A stretch of 64,000 nt of DNA from an uncultured Victivallis sp. (GTDB taxonomy: Bacteria > Verrucomicrobiota > Lentisphaeria > Victivallales > Victivallaceae). Below, in pieces: positions 17,529-26,696 of this stretch. The DNA is taken from the NCBI RefSeq assembly GCF_944391105.1, contig NZ_CALXSK010000002.1, positions 1 through 64,000 of the forward strand, in the 5' to 3' direction. Every line of letters begins with the position of its first letter. Within the stretch, counting starts at the first letter, position 1. Made by a program: the position numbers and the translations under genes. The notes under the pieces are model-generated. The model did not search any database. It was not told where the DNA came from and saw only the letters and a program-made list of their open reading frames with translations.

Positions 17529-18974
17529 ATGGCGATTCCGGAAACGAAGGAGCGGCCGATCCATGTGCTTGCGCAGGAGCTCGCCTCGGGCGGCTGCACG
17601 GCGGTCGAACTTGTGTCGTCCTATCTTTCGCGCATCGACGCGGAGGACGGCGTAATCAAAGCGTTTTTGAAACTCGACCGGGAGCGCGTTCTGCGCGCCG
17701 CGGAAGAGTCCGACCGCCGTCGCGCGGCGGGGAAAACTCTGAGCGCTTACGACGGCATTCCGATCGGAATCAAGGACTGCATCGTTGCGGAGGGGGAGAC
17801 CTGCTCCTGCGCGTCGAAGATTCTTGAACCGGTCGTTTCGCCGTATGACTCGACGGCGGTGGCGCGACTGCGTGCGCAGGGATTCATCCCGTTCGGCCGT
17901 TTGAACATGGATGAGTTCGCAATGGGCTCCTCCTGCGAGAACAGCGCGTTTCAGAAGACTGCGAATCCGCGCGATCCGCAGCGGGTTCCGGGCGGTTCTT
18001 CGGGCGGCTCGGCGGCCTGCGTGGCCGCGAGTTTCGCGGCGGGAGCGCTCGGAAGTGACACCGGCGGGTCGATCCGCCAGCCGGCCGCGTTCTGCGGCAT
18101 TGTCGGATTGAAGCCGACCTACGGGCGTGTGTCGCGCAGCGGACTCGTGGCGTTTGCATCGAGTCTCGACCAGATCGGGCCGATGACGCACGACGTGGAA
18201 GACGCGGGAATTCTGCTCGATGCGATCGCCGGGCACGATCCGATGGATGCAACTTCGCTGCCGGATCCGGCGGGCGGTTTTGCCAAGGCGGCGCGGAATG
18301 CTCCGGAGTCGTTCCGCGGCGTGAAAATCGGGCTGCCGAAGGAGTATTTCGCCGAAGGCGGTCTCGCTTCCGGCGTAGAGAAAGTTGTGCGCGAGAGCAT
18401 CGAGAAGGCGAAGTCGCTCGGAGCGGAACTCGTCGAAGTTTCGCTGCCGCACACAAAGTACGCGGTTGCGGTCTACTACATCATCGCAACCGCCGAGGCG
18501 AGTGCGAATCTTGCGCGCTTCGACGGCATGCGCTACGGGAAACGCGTCGATGGAAAAGATCTCGTCGACACCTATTTCAAGTCCCGCGGCGAGGGATTCG
18601 GCGACGAGGTCAAGCGGCGGATTCTGCTCGGCACCTACGTGCTTTCGAGCGGATATTACGATGCGTATTACCTGCGGGCGCAGAAGGTGCGCACGCTGAT
18701 CCGGCGCGACTTCGAGGAGGCGTTCAGGCAGTGCGATGTATTGCTGACTCCGGTCACGCCGACGGTGGCGTTCAAATTCGGGGAAAAAAGCGATCCGTTG
18801 CAGATGTATCTTTCGGACATCTTCACCATTGCGCTGAATCTCTCCGGAAACTGCGGAATCAGTGTGCCCGCCGGGATCGATGCGGAAAGCGGCATGCCGG
18901 TCGGCGTGCAGCTGCTCGCACCGGCCTTGGGCGAGGCGAAACTGCTCAGCGCCGCGCAGACGCTCATGCGCTGA
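17529..18974 (+). CDS. gatA: Asp-tRNA(Asn)/Glu-tRNA(Gln) amidotransferase subunit A
   Basis: This 481-residue amidase-signature protein releases ammonia from glutamine for tRNA-dependent synthesis of Gln-tRNA and/or Asn-tRNA. The catalytic Lys lies in GIPIGIKDCI. The cis-Ser/Ser pair lies in PGGSSGGSAA and GSDTGGSIRQPAAFCG. The product follows gatC closely and ends before a strong bidirectional terminator. Its presence implies that at least one of GlnRS or AsnRS is missing from the organism. Confidence 0.97.
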   Translation: MAIPETKERPIHVLAQELASGGCTAVELVSSYLSRIDAEDGVIKAFLKLDRERVLRAAEESDRRRAAGKTLSAYDGIPIGIKDCIVAEGETCSCASKILEPVVSPYDSTAVARLRAQGFIPFGRLNMDEFAMGSSCENSAFQKTANPRDPQRVPGGSSGGSAACVAASFAAGALGSDTGGSIRQPAAFCGIVGLKPTYGRVSRSGLVAFASSLDQIGPMTHDVEDAGILLDAIAGHDPMDATSLPDPAGGFAKAARNAPESFRGVKIGLPKEYFAEGGLASGVEKVVRESIEKAKSLGAELVEVSLPHTKYAVAVYYIIATAEASANLARFDGMRYGKRVDGKDLVDTYFKSRGEGFGDEVKRRILLGTYVLSSGYYDAYYLRAQKVRTLIRRDFEEAFRQCDVLLTPVTPTVAFKFGEKSDPLQMYLSDIFTIALNLSGNCGISVPAGIDAESGMPVGVQLLAPALGEAKLLSAAQTLMR

Positions 18975-19000
18975 GTTTGGGTTCCGAAGGAAAAACAAAA

Positions 19001-19040
19001 CAGGGGGAGGACGACGGCTTCGTCCTCCCCCCTGTTTCTG
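19001..19040. terminator. Bidirectional intrinsic terminator
   Basis: A near-perfect GC-rich stem, CAGGGGGAGGACGA (19001-19014) with TCGTCCTCCCCCCTG (19020-19034), closes on a 5-base loop. It is followed by TTTCTG on the plus strand and by TTTTGTTTTT on the minus strand. It separates the convergent gatA and hydrolase transcripts. Confidence 0.85.
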
Positions 19041-19058
19041 TGCCCGGCGGCTGCCTTT

Positions 19059-20111
19059 TCAGAGTTTTTGAAAAAACGCGTCGATTTTATCGAAGGGAAT
19101 CTTTTCGAAATTATCGTAGAGATCCACATGACTGGCGCCGGGAACGATGAGCAGTTCCTTGTTGTTTCCGGTCAGTTTTTGAAACGCATCTTCGCTGAAA
19201 TAGCGGGAGTGTGCCTTTTCTCCGTGAATCAGCAGACACGCGGAACGGATTTCACTGCTGTATGTCATCAGCGGCGTGTTGAGAAACGACAGGGTTGAAG
19301 TTTTGTTCCAGCCCTGATTTGAGTTCAGCGAACGGGCGTGGTAGCCGCGGGGAGTCTTGTAATAAGCGAAATAATCTCTGACGAACTGCGGTGCATCTTC
19401 CGGCAGTACGTCCGGAACTCCGCCGGCGGTTTCATACTTTCCGTTTTTCGCGTCGACCAGGCGTTGGGCGTTGAGCTGTTTGCGCAGTTCATAACGGCCG
19501 TCGGCATCCATGGAGTCGAAATAGCCGTTGGCGCTGACCCGGCTCATGTCGTACATGGTGACCGCCACGGTTCCCTTGATGCGCGGGTCGTTGGCTGCGG
19601 CATTGAGGGCCAGCCCGCCCCAGCCGCAGATGCCGAGGATGCCGATCCGGTCGGCATTCACGAAGGGCAGGAGGGAGAGGCAGTCGACTGCGGCGGAGAA
19701 ATCCTCCGTATTGATGTCGGGCGAGGCGACATACCGTGGTTCTCCGGAACTCTCCCCCGTGTAGGAGGGGTCGAATGCGAGTGCAACATAGCCGCGTGCC
19801 GCGAGTTCCTGGGCATAAAGTCCCGAGGATTGCTCCTTGACCGCGCCGAACGGCCCGCATACGGCCACGGCGGCATATCGTTTCGCCGGATCGAATCCTT
19901 TCGGCAGATAGAGATGGCCTGCCAGTTCGATCCCGAACCGGTTTTTGAAGCGGATGTCCCCGGCCCGGATCTCCGGATTGATCCGGAATATGCGGGTGTC
20001 ATTTGCGATGGTGTTCATACGGGAGTCTCCTTCTTTTGTATTGTCCGCTCCGGCCGTTCCGGCAGCGGAGAGCAAAGCGCATACTGCAGCTGTGAAAATC
20101 CACTTTTTCAT
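19059..20111 (-). CDS. Secreted alpha/beta hydrolase with Cys nucleophile elbow
   Basis: This 350-residue protein has a signal peptide (MKKWIFTAAVCALLSAAGTA). The alpha/beta-hydrolase fold has the elbow GICGWGG, placing Cys162 where serine is usual, as in dienelactone-hydrolase-like and E. coli YcjY-like proteins. The family His is probably in GASHVDLYD. The substrate is unknown. It is the third gene of a minus-strand set with an SDR and an iron-sulfur-type flavoprotein, opposite a LysR gene. Confidence 0.8.
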   Translation of the reverse strand: MKKWIFTAAVCALLSAAGTAGADNTKEGDSRMNTIANDTRIFRINPEIRAGDIRFKNRFGIELAGHLYLPKGFDPAKRYAAVAVCGPFGAVKEQSSGLYAQELAARGYVALAFDPSYTGESSGEPRYVASPDINTEDFSAAVDCLSLLPFVNADRIGILGICGWGGLALNAAANDPRIKGTVAVTMYDMSRVSANGYFDSMDADGRYELRKQLNAQRLVDAKNGKYETAGGVPDVLPEDAPQFVRDYFAYYKTPRGYHARSLNSNQGWNKTSTLSFLNTPLMTYSSEIRSACLLIHGEKAHSRYFSEDAFQKLTGNNKELLIVPGASHVDLYDNFEKIPFDKIDAFFQKL

Positions 20112-20170
20112 ACGAATCCTCCAGAATTGGATTGTTTTCTTTCCCCGCGGCCGGTGGCCGGAAGGGGGCG

Positions 20171-20710
20171 TCAGATGTGTTGTCCCATCTCGCAGGCTTC
20201 CTGGTAGACCGGCGTACCCATCACCTCTCCCTTGTCCATGACTCCGAGGCCGAGGAGGACTCCTTTTTCCCGAGAGCCTTCAAGACAATCCTCGGTGAAG
20301 CCGCGAAGGCTTTCCAGGGTCCGGGTCATCGCGGCACGGTTGGAATCCGCCGCAGTCAGGATAAAGTAGAACTCCTTGTTTGAGATTGCCGTGTAACGCG
20401 GACAGCTGCGGTCGATCAGGGTTTTGAGCTGGGCGCACATCGTGTAAAAATAAACCGGCGTTGCCAGCACAATGACATCGGCCTCCACCATTTTTTCGAG
20501 GATTTCCGCAACGTCGTCATTCTGGACACAGGGGCGTGTCCCATTCGCGCAGGCGCCGCATCCGGTGCAGTAATGAACTTTCTTTGCCGCCAGAAAAATC
20601 TTTTCCGCCTGATGTCCGGCATTGATTGCGCCCTTCATGAACTGATCGCAGAGAAGATCTGAATTCCCCGCTCTCCGGGGGCTGGATGAGATCAACAGAA
20701 GTTTTTTCAT
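20171..20710 (-). CDS. Flavodoxin-fold NAD(P)H:FMN reductase/iron-sulfur flavoprotein-like
   Basis: This 179-residue protein starts at ATG 20710, 18 bases after the SDR stop. It begins KKLLLISSSPRRAGNSD, the phosphate-binding loop of NADPH-dependent FMN reductases. It carries a compact cysteine cluster HYCTGCGACANGTRPC (CX2CX2CX6C) like the 4Fe-4S motif of archaeal-type iron-sulfur flavoproteins. ATPVYFYTMCAQLKTLIDR is the flavin-site segment. It probably transfers electrons or reduces a quinone, nitro compound or similar acceptor. The gene is co-oriented with an SDR and a hydrolase. Confidence 0.85.
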   Translation of the reverse strand: MKKLLLISSSPRRAGNSDLLCDQFMKGAINAGHQAEKIFLAAKKVHYCTGCGACANGTRPCVQNDDVAEILEKMVEADVIVLATPVYFYTMCAQLKTLIDRSCPRYTAISNKEFYFILTAADSNRAAMTRTLESLRGFTEDCLEGSREKGVLLGLGVMDKGEVMGTPVYQEACEMGQHI

Positions 20711-20727
20711 TCGATGCCTCACGAATT

Positions 20728-21501
20728 TTATCGAATTGTATAACCGCCGTCCACGGCGATTCCCTGGCCGACGATGAAACTTGCCGCTGGACTGCAGAGC
20801 CACAGTACGGTCGACGCGACCTCCTCCGGCTGACCGAAACGGCCGATCGGTTCAGCAACTCCCTGAATCGCGCCGCAGGCAAGCATTTTTTCGACCATCG
20901 GAGTCTCTATTGTCGCGGGGCAGACCGCATTGATCCGGATGCCCCGTGCGGCATATTCCAGCGCCGCACATTTGGTCATGCCGAGAACCGCGTGTTTGGA
21001 GGCATGATAGGCCACCCGTCCCGGCAGGCCGATCAGACCTCCGATCGAGGAACAGTTGACAATCGCATAGCCGTTTCCGCCCTGTTTCAGCATCTGGCGC
21101 AGCTCATATTTCATGCAGAGGAACATACTCCTCAGGTTGACATTGATGACTCGGTCGAACTCGGAGCTTTCGAGTTCGGCGGTTTCCACATCATCGCTCA
21201 TGATGCCGGCATTGTTGTAGGCGCAATCCAGTCTGCCGAAGGTCTCTGCGGTGAACTGGATCATGTTTTCAACCTGTTTTTCATCCGTCACGTCACAGAC
21301 GACATATGCCGCAGTGCAACCGTCCTTTTTCAGAGATTCGGTAATTTCTCCGAGCAGATTTTCCCGGCGTCCCGCCAGTACGACGGAGGCCCCGGATCGG
21401 GCAAACATCTCCGCTGTCGCCTTGCCGATTCCGCTTGTGGCTCCCGCAACCAGAGCAACTTTGCCCGTCATCCCCATTCCCATTTCGGCCATGCAATCCA
21501 T
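20728..21501 (-). CDS. Short-chain dehydrogenase/reductase
   Basis: This 257-residue SDR has the cofactor motif GATSGIGKA (residues 20-28), NNAG, the catalytic Ser in VNCSSIGG and YHASK. The C-terminus [13 protein letters not shown] is typical of classical NAD(P)-dependent SDRs that oxidise or reduce a hydroxyl/keto group. The start at ATG 21501 has GGAG eight bases upstream. It is the first gene of the three-gene operon divergent from the LysR regulator, which probably controls it. Confidence 0.93.
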   Translation of the reverse strand: MDCMAEMGMGMTGKVALVAGATSGIGKATAEMFARSGASVVLAGRRENLLGEITESLKKDGCTAAYVVCDVTDEKQVENMIQFTAETFGRLDCAYNNAGIMSDDVETAELESSEFDRVINVNLRSMFLCMKYELRQMLKQGGNGYAIVNCSSIGGLIGLPGRVAYHASKHAVLGMTKCAALEYAARGIRINAVCPATIETPMVEKMLACGAIQGVAEPIGRFGQPEEVASTVLWLCSPAASFIVGQGIAVDGGYTIR

Positions 21502-21749
21502 TTCGATGACTCCTTTGAAGTTTACCGTGTCAATCTGGCATTCGGGTGACTTCAGAGAGCATCACACCTCTCCGGCACCCGCGATTCCGGCTGTTCAGAA
21601 ATGTGAGCCCTGATCCGGTTCACACCTCGTTGCCTGATTTCAATATAATGGATCCCGCTAAAATAGCAAATACTTATTTATTATGGAGTGATATGCTTGA
21701 AAGTTATATCATGAGCTGTTATTGTAATGAATCAACGTGGAGGGAATTC
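21502..21749. promoter_or_regulatory. Divergent control region between the SDR operon and lysR
   Basis: This 248-bp AT-rich stretch between oppositely oriented starts should hold both promoters and the LysR binding site. I see a plausible lysR promoter (listed separately). No convincing -35/-10 pair was found for the SDR side: the only TTGACA would place its -10 on the ribosome site. Confidence 0.5.
21697..21725 (+). promoter_or_regulatory. Promoter of lysR
   Basis: TTGAAA (21697-21702), 17-base spacer, TATTGT (21720-21725), 24 bases before the start codon. Confidence 0.4.
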
Positions 21750-22676
21750 ATGGAACTCAGAGTATTGCGCTATTTTCTGGGGGTTGCCCGGGCGGGGAGC
21801 ATGACGGGAGCCGCCCGGATTCTGCACATCACCCAGCCGACATTGTCGCGCCAGCTGCAGGAGCTGGAGGAGGAGCTGGGGCAGAAGCTCTTTATCCGAA
21901 ACAGTCACTCGCTGTCCTTGACGCCGGAGGGGATGCTGTTTCGCAAACGAGCCGAAGAGATTCTCGAGATGGTTCACAAGACGGAATCCGAATTCAGTTC
22001 AATGGGAAAGACGGTGGCCGGAGAGATCTGCATCGGCGGCGGGGAGACCGAGGCGATGCGGCCGATTGCACGCATGATCCGGGAAATCCGGACCGATTAT
22101 CCGAAGATCCGATTCCACATCTTCAGCGGCAATGCGGAAGATGTCATGGAACGTCTGGACAAGGGAATTCTTGATTTCGGCATTCTGATTCAGCCGGTCG
22201 ATATCAGGAAATACAACAGTCTCACCTTGCCGGGTCGAGCCGTCTGGGGAGTTGTTTTACAAAAGGACAGCCCGCTTGCCGAGAAGCAATTCGTCACCCG
22301 TAAGGATTTGCGGGAAATTCCGCTGATCTGTTCCCGGCAGGTTGTGAAGCGTTTGTCCGAGAAGAACGAATATTCCGAGTGGTTTGGAGAAGAGCCCGAT
22401 GCCGCCTGGAACATCGTCGCAACCTACAATCTGGTTTACAACGCCGCGCTGATGGTCGAGGAGGGCGTCGGCTGCGCGATCGCCCTCGACGGGCTGGTCA
22501 ATGTGACGCGCCACCGCGGCCTCTGTTTCCGTCCGCTCGAACCTCGCGTGGAGTCCGGAATGGATCTTGTCTGGAAAAGGGATCAGGTTTTTTCCGCGGC
22601 GGCGCAACTGTTTCTGGAATGGACTTTGCGGAACCTTTCGGCTGCCGGAGTGGGAAATCATTCCGACCGCGCATAA
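21750..22676 (+). CDS. LysR-family transcriptional regulator
   Basis: This 308-residue protein starts at ATG 21750, six bases after GGAGG. The N-terminal winged helix reads FLGVARAGSMTGAARILHIT, then QPTLSRQLQELEEELGQKLF. The effector domain has a periplasmic-binding fold. It is divergent from the SDR-flavoprotein-hydrolase operon, its probable target. Its 3' end overlaps the end of the minus-strand glycosidase by 19 bases. A frame extends upstream to 21546 but has no family match and spans the promoter region. Confidence 0.93.
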   Translation: MELRVLRYFLGVARAGSMTGAARILHITQPTLSRQLQELEEELGQKLFIRNSHSLSLTPEGMLFRKRAEEILEMVHKTESEFSSMGKTVAGEICIGGGETEAMRPIARMIREIRTDYPKIRFHIFSGNAEDVMERLDKGILDFGILIQPVDIRKYNSLTLPGRAVWGVVLQKDSPLAEKQFVTRKDLREIPLICSRQVVKRLSEKNEYSEWFGEEPDAAWNIVATYNLVYNAALMVEEGVGCAIALDGLVNVTRHRGLCFRPLEPRVESGMDLVWKRDQVFSAAAQLFLEWTLRNLSAAGVGNHSDRA

Positions 22677-24751
22677 CGAATCCGCACGAGCGATTTCTCC
22701 GGGATAAGGAGTTGAGCCCCGGCGTCCGGCGCCCGGCGGATTCTCTGGAAGGGATTGTTGTCGACCGTGCAGTGCGATTCCAGGGCGGGAGCGGTGAGGA
22801 TTTCCATCTCCACCGGCGTCCAGTTCGAATCGGCAAACTGCACTGCGACTTCCCGTTTCGAGCGCGGCAGGCGGTTGTTCAAATAGAGGTCGAGTTTCTT
22901 CCCGTCTTCGGAGAGAATCGCGCAGCTGGTGAAGTGAAACGCCTTGCCGCGCGGATCACATCCTTCTCCGCTCAACGTGGTCGCCACGACGTTGCCGTGA
23001 TGGGCGGGTTCGAAAAAGCGGAACAGTTCGGCGAGGCCGGTCCGATAGTAATTGCCGCTCTCCTTGTCGCGGTAGACGACCCCCCACGGTCCGGCGGAAA
23101 ACGCGTGATAGGTCTGGGCGCCCACTTCGGGACGGTTGAGCATCAAAAGCATCCATTCCGCCGTGTCGAGCACGCCGACCAGCGCATGGGTCTGGTACCA
23201 GTAATCCGACCAGTTTTCGGAACCGTATCCCGGAGGCCATTTCGCGTGTTCGGAATTGAGCACCTGCAAGGCCGGGTTCGGCCCGGAAGCGATGTCGTCG
23301 CGCAACTCATCGAGGTAGTTGAGCATCTGTCGCGGAGCCAGGCCGCGGTAGTAGGGGTGAAACGCCAGATAGCGCAGGTCGCTTCCGAGTTCCCGGATCA
23401 CGGTCTGGTTCCAGTTCCGCCACTGTCCGGCCCGGGAGGGATCCCACGGGGCGGTGATCACGTGCGCCGCGAACTGCGCGTCCGGCAGCACTGACCGGAT
23501 CGCTTCCAGGTGGGCGCGGCAGGCGTCGATGTAATCCGGCAGATCCAGATGCTTGGCGCCGCCGAGATCCATCTCGTTGCCGAGTTCCCAGACCGCAGGG
23601 AAGACACCTTCCGATTTGAGGAATTCAGCCAGCGCCGCGCTCTCCTGCGGGGTTGAGTCGTAAAGTTTCACCACATAGATGAATTCCGCCTCGGGATATT
23701 GTTGCCGATACCAGTTGAAGTGTTCGCGCAGTCCGTAGTAGCGGGGGGTGCCGCCCGTCTGTCCGAACCAGAGGGAAAACGGTTTCCGGTCGCGGTTCGG
23801 ACCGATTGCGTCGCGCCAGCGGAACAGCTGCGAATCGGTGCCTGCCGTGCGGTTGAGCGGGAGCGGAACTCCTTCCAACGCGGCGCCGAGCCGCGGATCG
23901 ACCGGATTGACTTCGGCATCCGGATCGATCGAGGCCGGATCGACCGGGCGGAGCCCCTCATATCCATGCCAGTCATTGTTGAATCCGAAGAGCCGGGGGG
24001 TGGAGCTGCGCAGAATGCGGGCGGGATCGATCCGGAGTTGCGCTGCGAGCAGCGGAGCGGCGTTTTTCTCCTCCTCGGAGAGTTTCACATGACGGTATTC
24101 GTCTCCGCTGCCCTGGATTGCGGCGGTCTTCTGCGGAGTCTCCGGACGGCGTTCGGTGATGGTCAACCGGGCGGTGAATTTCGCTCCCCTGGCCGGATCA
24201 TATCCGGAGAAGTAATTCAGCCTCAGATGGCCGAACCAGTCGACATTGCGCATCTCCTCAAATTTCCAGTTGCCGTCCGAGCCGGTAAAATCGAAATAAA
24301 GCGTTCCGGTGTCCGGTTTCACCTCGATCCATGTCCGGCTCGAAACGATCGTGCGCTTCCCCGAAACCGGGGTCGATTTCCAGGCATTGGCCGGTGCGGT
24401 CAAGGTGAGCTCGATGTAACGCCCGTCGGTGATGCCGGGAGAGAACTCCGCTTCGTAGAGGATCGATTCGGTCCCGTCGGCACGCAATTCGATGGTGCGG
24501 ACCAGACGGGCATTGTCCGTCTTCCAGCGGTAGATGATTTTCTGTTCGGTCCGCTCGATTTCCGGAACCGCCTTCAGCGGATCGGTAACGATCTTCCAGG
24601 AGGCATTCTGCAGAGTGAGAGAGTCGTTGAGCAGAATGGTTTTCCCGTCGCGCCGAATCTCCAGCCGCCCGTTCTTCTGAATGGTGATCTGGCCGAAAGC
24701 GGTCGCTGCGGCGGCAACCAGCAGCGTTGTCAGGCAGAAAAGTCGTTTCAT
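22658..24751 (-). CDS. Secreted clan GH-A-like glycoside hydrolase
   Basis: This 697-residue protein has a signal peptide (MKRLFCLTTLLVAAAATAFG). A beta-rich N-terminal domain extends to about residue 240. A TIM-barrel region carries VWELGNEMDL, with Asn392-Glu393 as acid/base pair, and LNSEHAKWPPGY with Glu501 as likely nucleophile, in the manner of GH39/GH51/GH79-type enzymes. The C-terminal part is a beta-sandwich. The substrate is unknown. It is the terminal gene of the second LacI-pseudopilin cassette: AGGAG lies five bases before the ATG and the pseudopilin stop is only eight bases upstream. Confidence 0.75.
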   Translation of the reverse strand: MKRLFCLTTLLVAAAATAFGQITIQKNGRLEIRRDGKTILLNDSLTLQNASWKIVTDPLKAVPEIERTEQKIIYRWKTDNARLVRTIELRADGTESILYEAEFSPGITDGRYIELTLTAPANAWKSTPVSGKRTIVSSRTWIEVKPDTGTLYFDFTGSDGNWKFEEMRNVDWFGHLRLNYFSGYDPARGAKFTARLTITERRPETPQKTAAIQGSGDEYRHVKLSEEEKNAAPLLAAQLRIDPARILRSSTPRLFGFNNDWHGYEGLRPVDPASIDPDAEVNPVDPRLGAALEGVPLPLNRTAGTDSQLFRWRDAIGPNRDRKPFSLWFGQTGGTPRYYGLREHFNWYRQQYPEAEFIYVVKLYDSTPQESAALAEFLKSEGVFPAVWELGNEMDLGGAKHLDLPDYIDACRAHLEAIRSVLPDAQFAAHVITAPWDPSRAGQWRNWNQTVIRELGSDLRYLAFHPYYRGLAPRQMLNYLDELRDDIASGPNPALQVLNSEHAKWPPGYGSENWSDYWYQTHALVGVLDTAEWMLLMLNRPEVGAQTYHAFSAGPWGVVYRDKESGNYYRTGLAELFRFFEPAHHGNVVATTLSGEGCDPRGKAFHFTSCAILSEDGKKLDLYLNNRLPRSKREVAVQFADSNWTPVEMEILTAPALESHCTVDNNPFQRIRRAPDAGAQLLIPEKSLVRIRYARSE

Positions 24752-24759
24752 CAGTGCTC

Positions 24760-25476
24760 CTATTGCAACATTGGTTCAATGGTTTCCCGGTCGTAATATC
24801 CCTGTTTCTTCTCGCTGCGCTTGAAATTCGTCACGTGGCCGTCAATCATGCCGGCGTTGACGCCGTCGCTGTGCCGCGGAGAAACCTTGTAAGTCGCCTC
24901 GGTCTGATCGAGGTTCAGATCCCAGTCCCAGGTGCCGCCGGAAAACACATTGTAGTAGAGCGTCGCATCGGCGATCAGCAGTTTCGCCGACGGGTTGACC
25001 GCCTGCTTGAGCGAGATGAACCGCGCTCCGCTGGTGTAGGTGTCCGTCGGAGCACGCCGTTCATTCATGCCGTAGCCGCGCGGTACCGCGCGTGTGGAGG
25101 GGCAGAGCGCTGCGCCGACCGTGGTGAAGGCACCGGTTCCGGTCGGTGCCGGCGGCAGCGTTCCGGTATCCTGCAGCAGCCGGAACCATGCGACTTTCGT
25201 CCCGTCCAGCGGGCTCGGAAGGTTGTTTCGGGGAATCCGGTCGAAGGTCTGGTCATACATGATGATTGCGGTCATCATCTGTTTGACATTGCTCTTGCAC
25301 TTGATGTCCCGCGCCCGCTCCCGCGACTGGTTGAGCGCGGGCAGCAGCATCGAGGCGAGAATCCCGATGATCGCAATAACGACCAGAAGCTCGATCAATG
25401 TAAAATTTGGAAAGCCTTTTGGGGAGTCGGGAACGGACGATCTCAGACCGCTGCAGGGGAACATTGGAACTTTCAT
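24760..25476 (-). CDS. H-X9-DG pseudopilin (intact)
   Basis: ATG 25476 forms an ATGA overlap with the LacI stop and follows AAAGGAG, giving 238 residues. The signal [20 protein letters not shown] begins near residue 24, followed by [17 protein letters not shown]. The C-terminal [12 protein letters not shown] is an exact H-X9-DG. It has no internal duplication, unlike the pseudopilin at 4.1-5.2 kb. The family is processed by prepilin peptidase and forms pseudopilus-like or surface structures of unknown purpose in Planctomycetes and Lentisphaerota. Its place between a LacI regulator and a secreted glycosidase repeats the plan of the first cassette. Confidence 0.88.
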   Translation of the reverse strand: MKVPMFPCSGLRSSVPDSPKGFPNFTLIELLVVIAIIGILASMLLPALNQSRERARDIKCKSNVKQMMTAIIMYDQTFDRIPRNNLPSPLDGTKVAWFRLLQDTGTLPPAPTGTGAFTTVGAALCPSTRAVPRGYGMNERRAPTDTYTSGARFISLKQAVNPSAKLLIADATLYYNVFSGGTWDWDLNLDQTEATYKVSPRHSDGVNAGMIDGHVTNFKRSEKKQGYYDRETIEPMLQ

Positions 25477-26480
25477 ACGTGTAACTCCTTTGTTTGGATG
25501 GAATTGCCTGTTTTGAACCGGGTCGGAATCCGGATTTCGCCTTCGCGCTGCTGCAACAGTTGAAACGCCGCCTGCATGAGTTCGCGCGGATCCTGGACGA
25601 TCTGCGCGAGGCCGGGGCACGTGAAATGGCCGAGGCGGTCACAGCCGAGCCCGATCCACTCATACTCTTCCGGGACCCGGAATCCCCGGCGGAGAGATTC
25701 ATTGAGGACAAAAACGGCGCATTCCCCGCCGCAGACGATCCACGCCTTCGGCATTTCCGGGGCAAACAGCTGCTTCAGATCGACCCCCGCGGGATAGTCC
25801 TCAAAATCGAATCCGGTATGTTTGAGCAGTACGCCTTCGACCTGGTATTTGCGGCAGGCCGCAAGAAATGGTTCGGCCTTGTCTGCCTGATCGGAACGGT
25901 GCACCAGACAGCCGATGCGCGTATGCCGGGGAACCAGAGCCGCGACCGCCTGTTCCATCCCCGGCTTGTAGTCACTGAAAAAACCAGAAGTCCCATCAAG
26001 ACGGTAATCGAACGTCACCACCGGTATCGCTTCCTGACGAATCACCTTGAGCAGATCTTCGTGCATCGCGAGACTTCCCGGCAGGAAAATGATCCCGTCC
26101 ACCCCTGTGTCGAGCAGATTTTTCAACGCATTGTGCTCCTGTTCCGGAGCCCATCTGGTCGCGGCGACCAGCAACTGCAAATGGAGGCTTTCCGCAACCT
26201 GCAGTGCCGTGGCGGTCATTTCCGAGTAGAAAATCGAGGAAATATCTCCGACGACGATTCCAACCATGCCGCTTTTGCCGCTGCGCAACGTGCGGGCAGC
26301 CCGGGAGGGACGGTAATTCAGCTCTCTGGCGCAGAGCTCGATCCGTTTCCGGGTTTCCTCCTTGAGTTTTGCCGCCAGCGGCTTACGGTTCAAAACCAGT
26401 GAGACCGTCGACGCATCCACCCCCACTTTAAGCGCGATATCCTGCAGGGAGGTTCTTTTTCTGCGGATGACTTCACTCAT
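25473..26480 (-). CDS. LacI-family transcriptional regulator
   Basis: This 335-residue protein starts at ATG 26480 with AGAAGAG just upstream; a TTG eight codons earlier is less likely. The HTH is [20 protein letters not shown], then LNRKPLAAK, with hinge [16 protein letters not shown]. The effector domain contains [15 protein letters not shown] and [11 protein letters not shown]. It overlaps the pseudopilin start by four bases and should repress the pseudopilin-glycosidase unit. A perfect consensus promoter with a near-perfect 18-bp palindrome over the -10 lies 37-73 bases upstream, consistent with autorepression. Confidence 0.94.
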   Translation of the reverse strand: MSEVIRRKRTSLQDIALKVGVDASTVSLVLNRKPLAAKLKEETRKRIELCARELNYRPSRAARTLRSGKSGMVGIVVGDISSIFYSEMTATALQVAESLHLQLLVAATRWAPEQEHNALKNLLDTGVDGIIFLPGSLAMHEDLLKVIRQEAIPVVTFDYRLDGTSGFFSDYKPGMEQAVAALVPRHTRIGCLVHRSDQADKAEPFLAACRKYQVEGVLLKHTGFDFEDYPAGVDLKQLFAPEMPKAWIVCGGECAVFVLNESLRRGFRVPEEYEWIGLGCDRLGHFTCPGLAQIVQDPRELMQAAFQLLQQREGEIRIPTRFKTGNSIQTKELHV

Positions 26481-26516
26481 AAACTCTTCTTGCTGATTAT
26501 TCAAAGGTTTGAATTA

Positions 26517-26534
26517 CGACTATAATTATAATCG
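26517..26534. promoter_or_regulatory. Operator candidate over the -10 of the second LacI cassette
   Basis: CGACTATAATTATAATCG matches its reverse complement at 16 of 18 positions and covers the -10 box. A second palindrome, TTTCCAGGAAA (26537-26547), lies in the spacer. Either could be the LacI site. Confidence 0.45.
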
Positions 26535-26553
26535 ATTTTCCAGGAAATGTCAA
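26525..26553 (-). promoter_or_regulatory. Full-consensus promoter of the second LacI cassette
   Basis: On the minus strand TTGACA (26548-26553) and TATAAT (26525-26530) are separated by exactly 17 bases. A perfect-consensus promoter is expected to be strong and so to need repression. Confidence 0.8.
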
Positions 26554-26696
26554 GAGCGAATGAGAAAAAATTTGATTTTTGATTTTTCTGGGCCTTTTTC
26601 ATGATCGTTTGTCCGAATTCGAACGCGCGCAGCGGAGAATGCCGGGCGGTCGACCGGGGGAAGTGGGAAAATCAGGGATTTTTTCCCTGCTGCCGA

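Noticed and set aside
26673-26689. 6-bp hairpin CAGGGA/TCCCTG with T5 loop ahead of pyrR
   Set aside because: It lies upstream of the predicted promoter, so it would not be in the pyr transcript and cannot be a PyrR attenuator. It is also not followed by a T-run.
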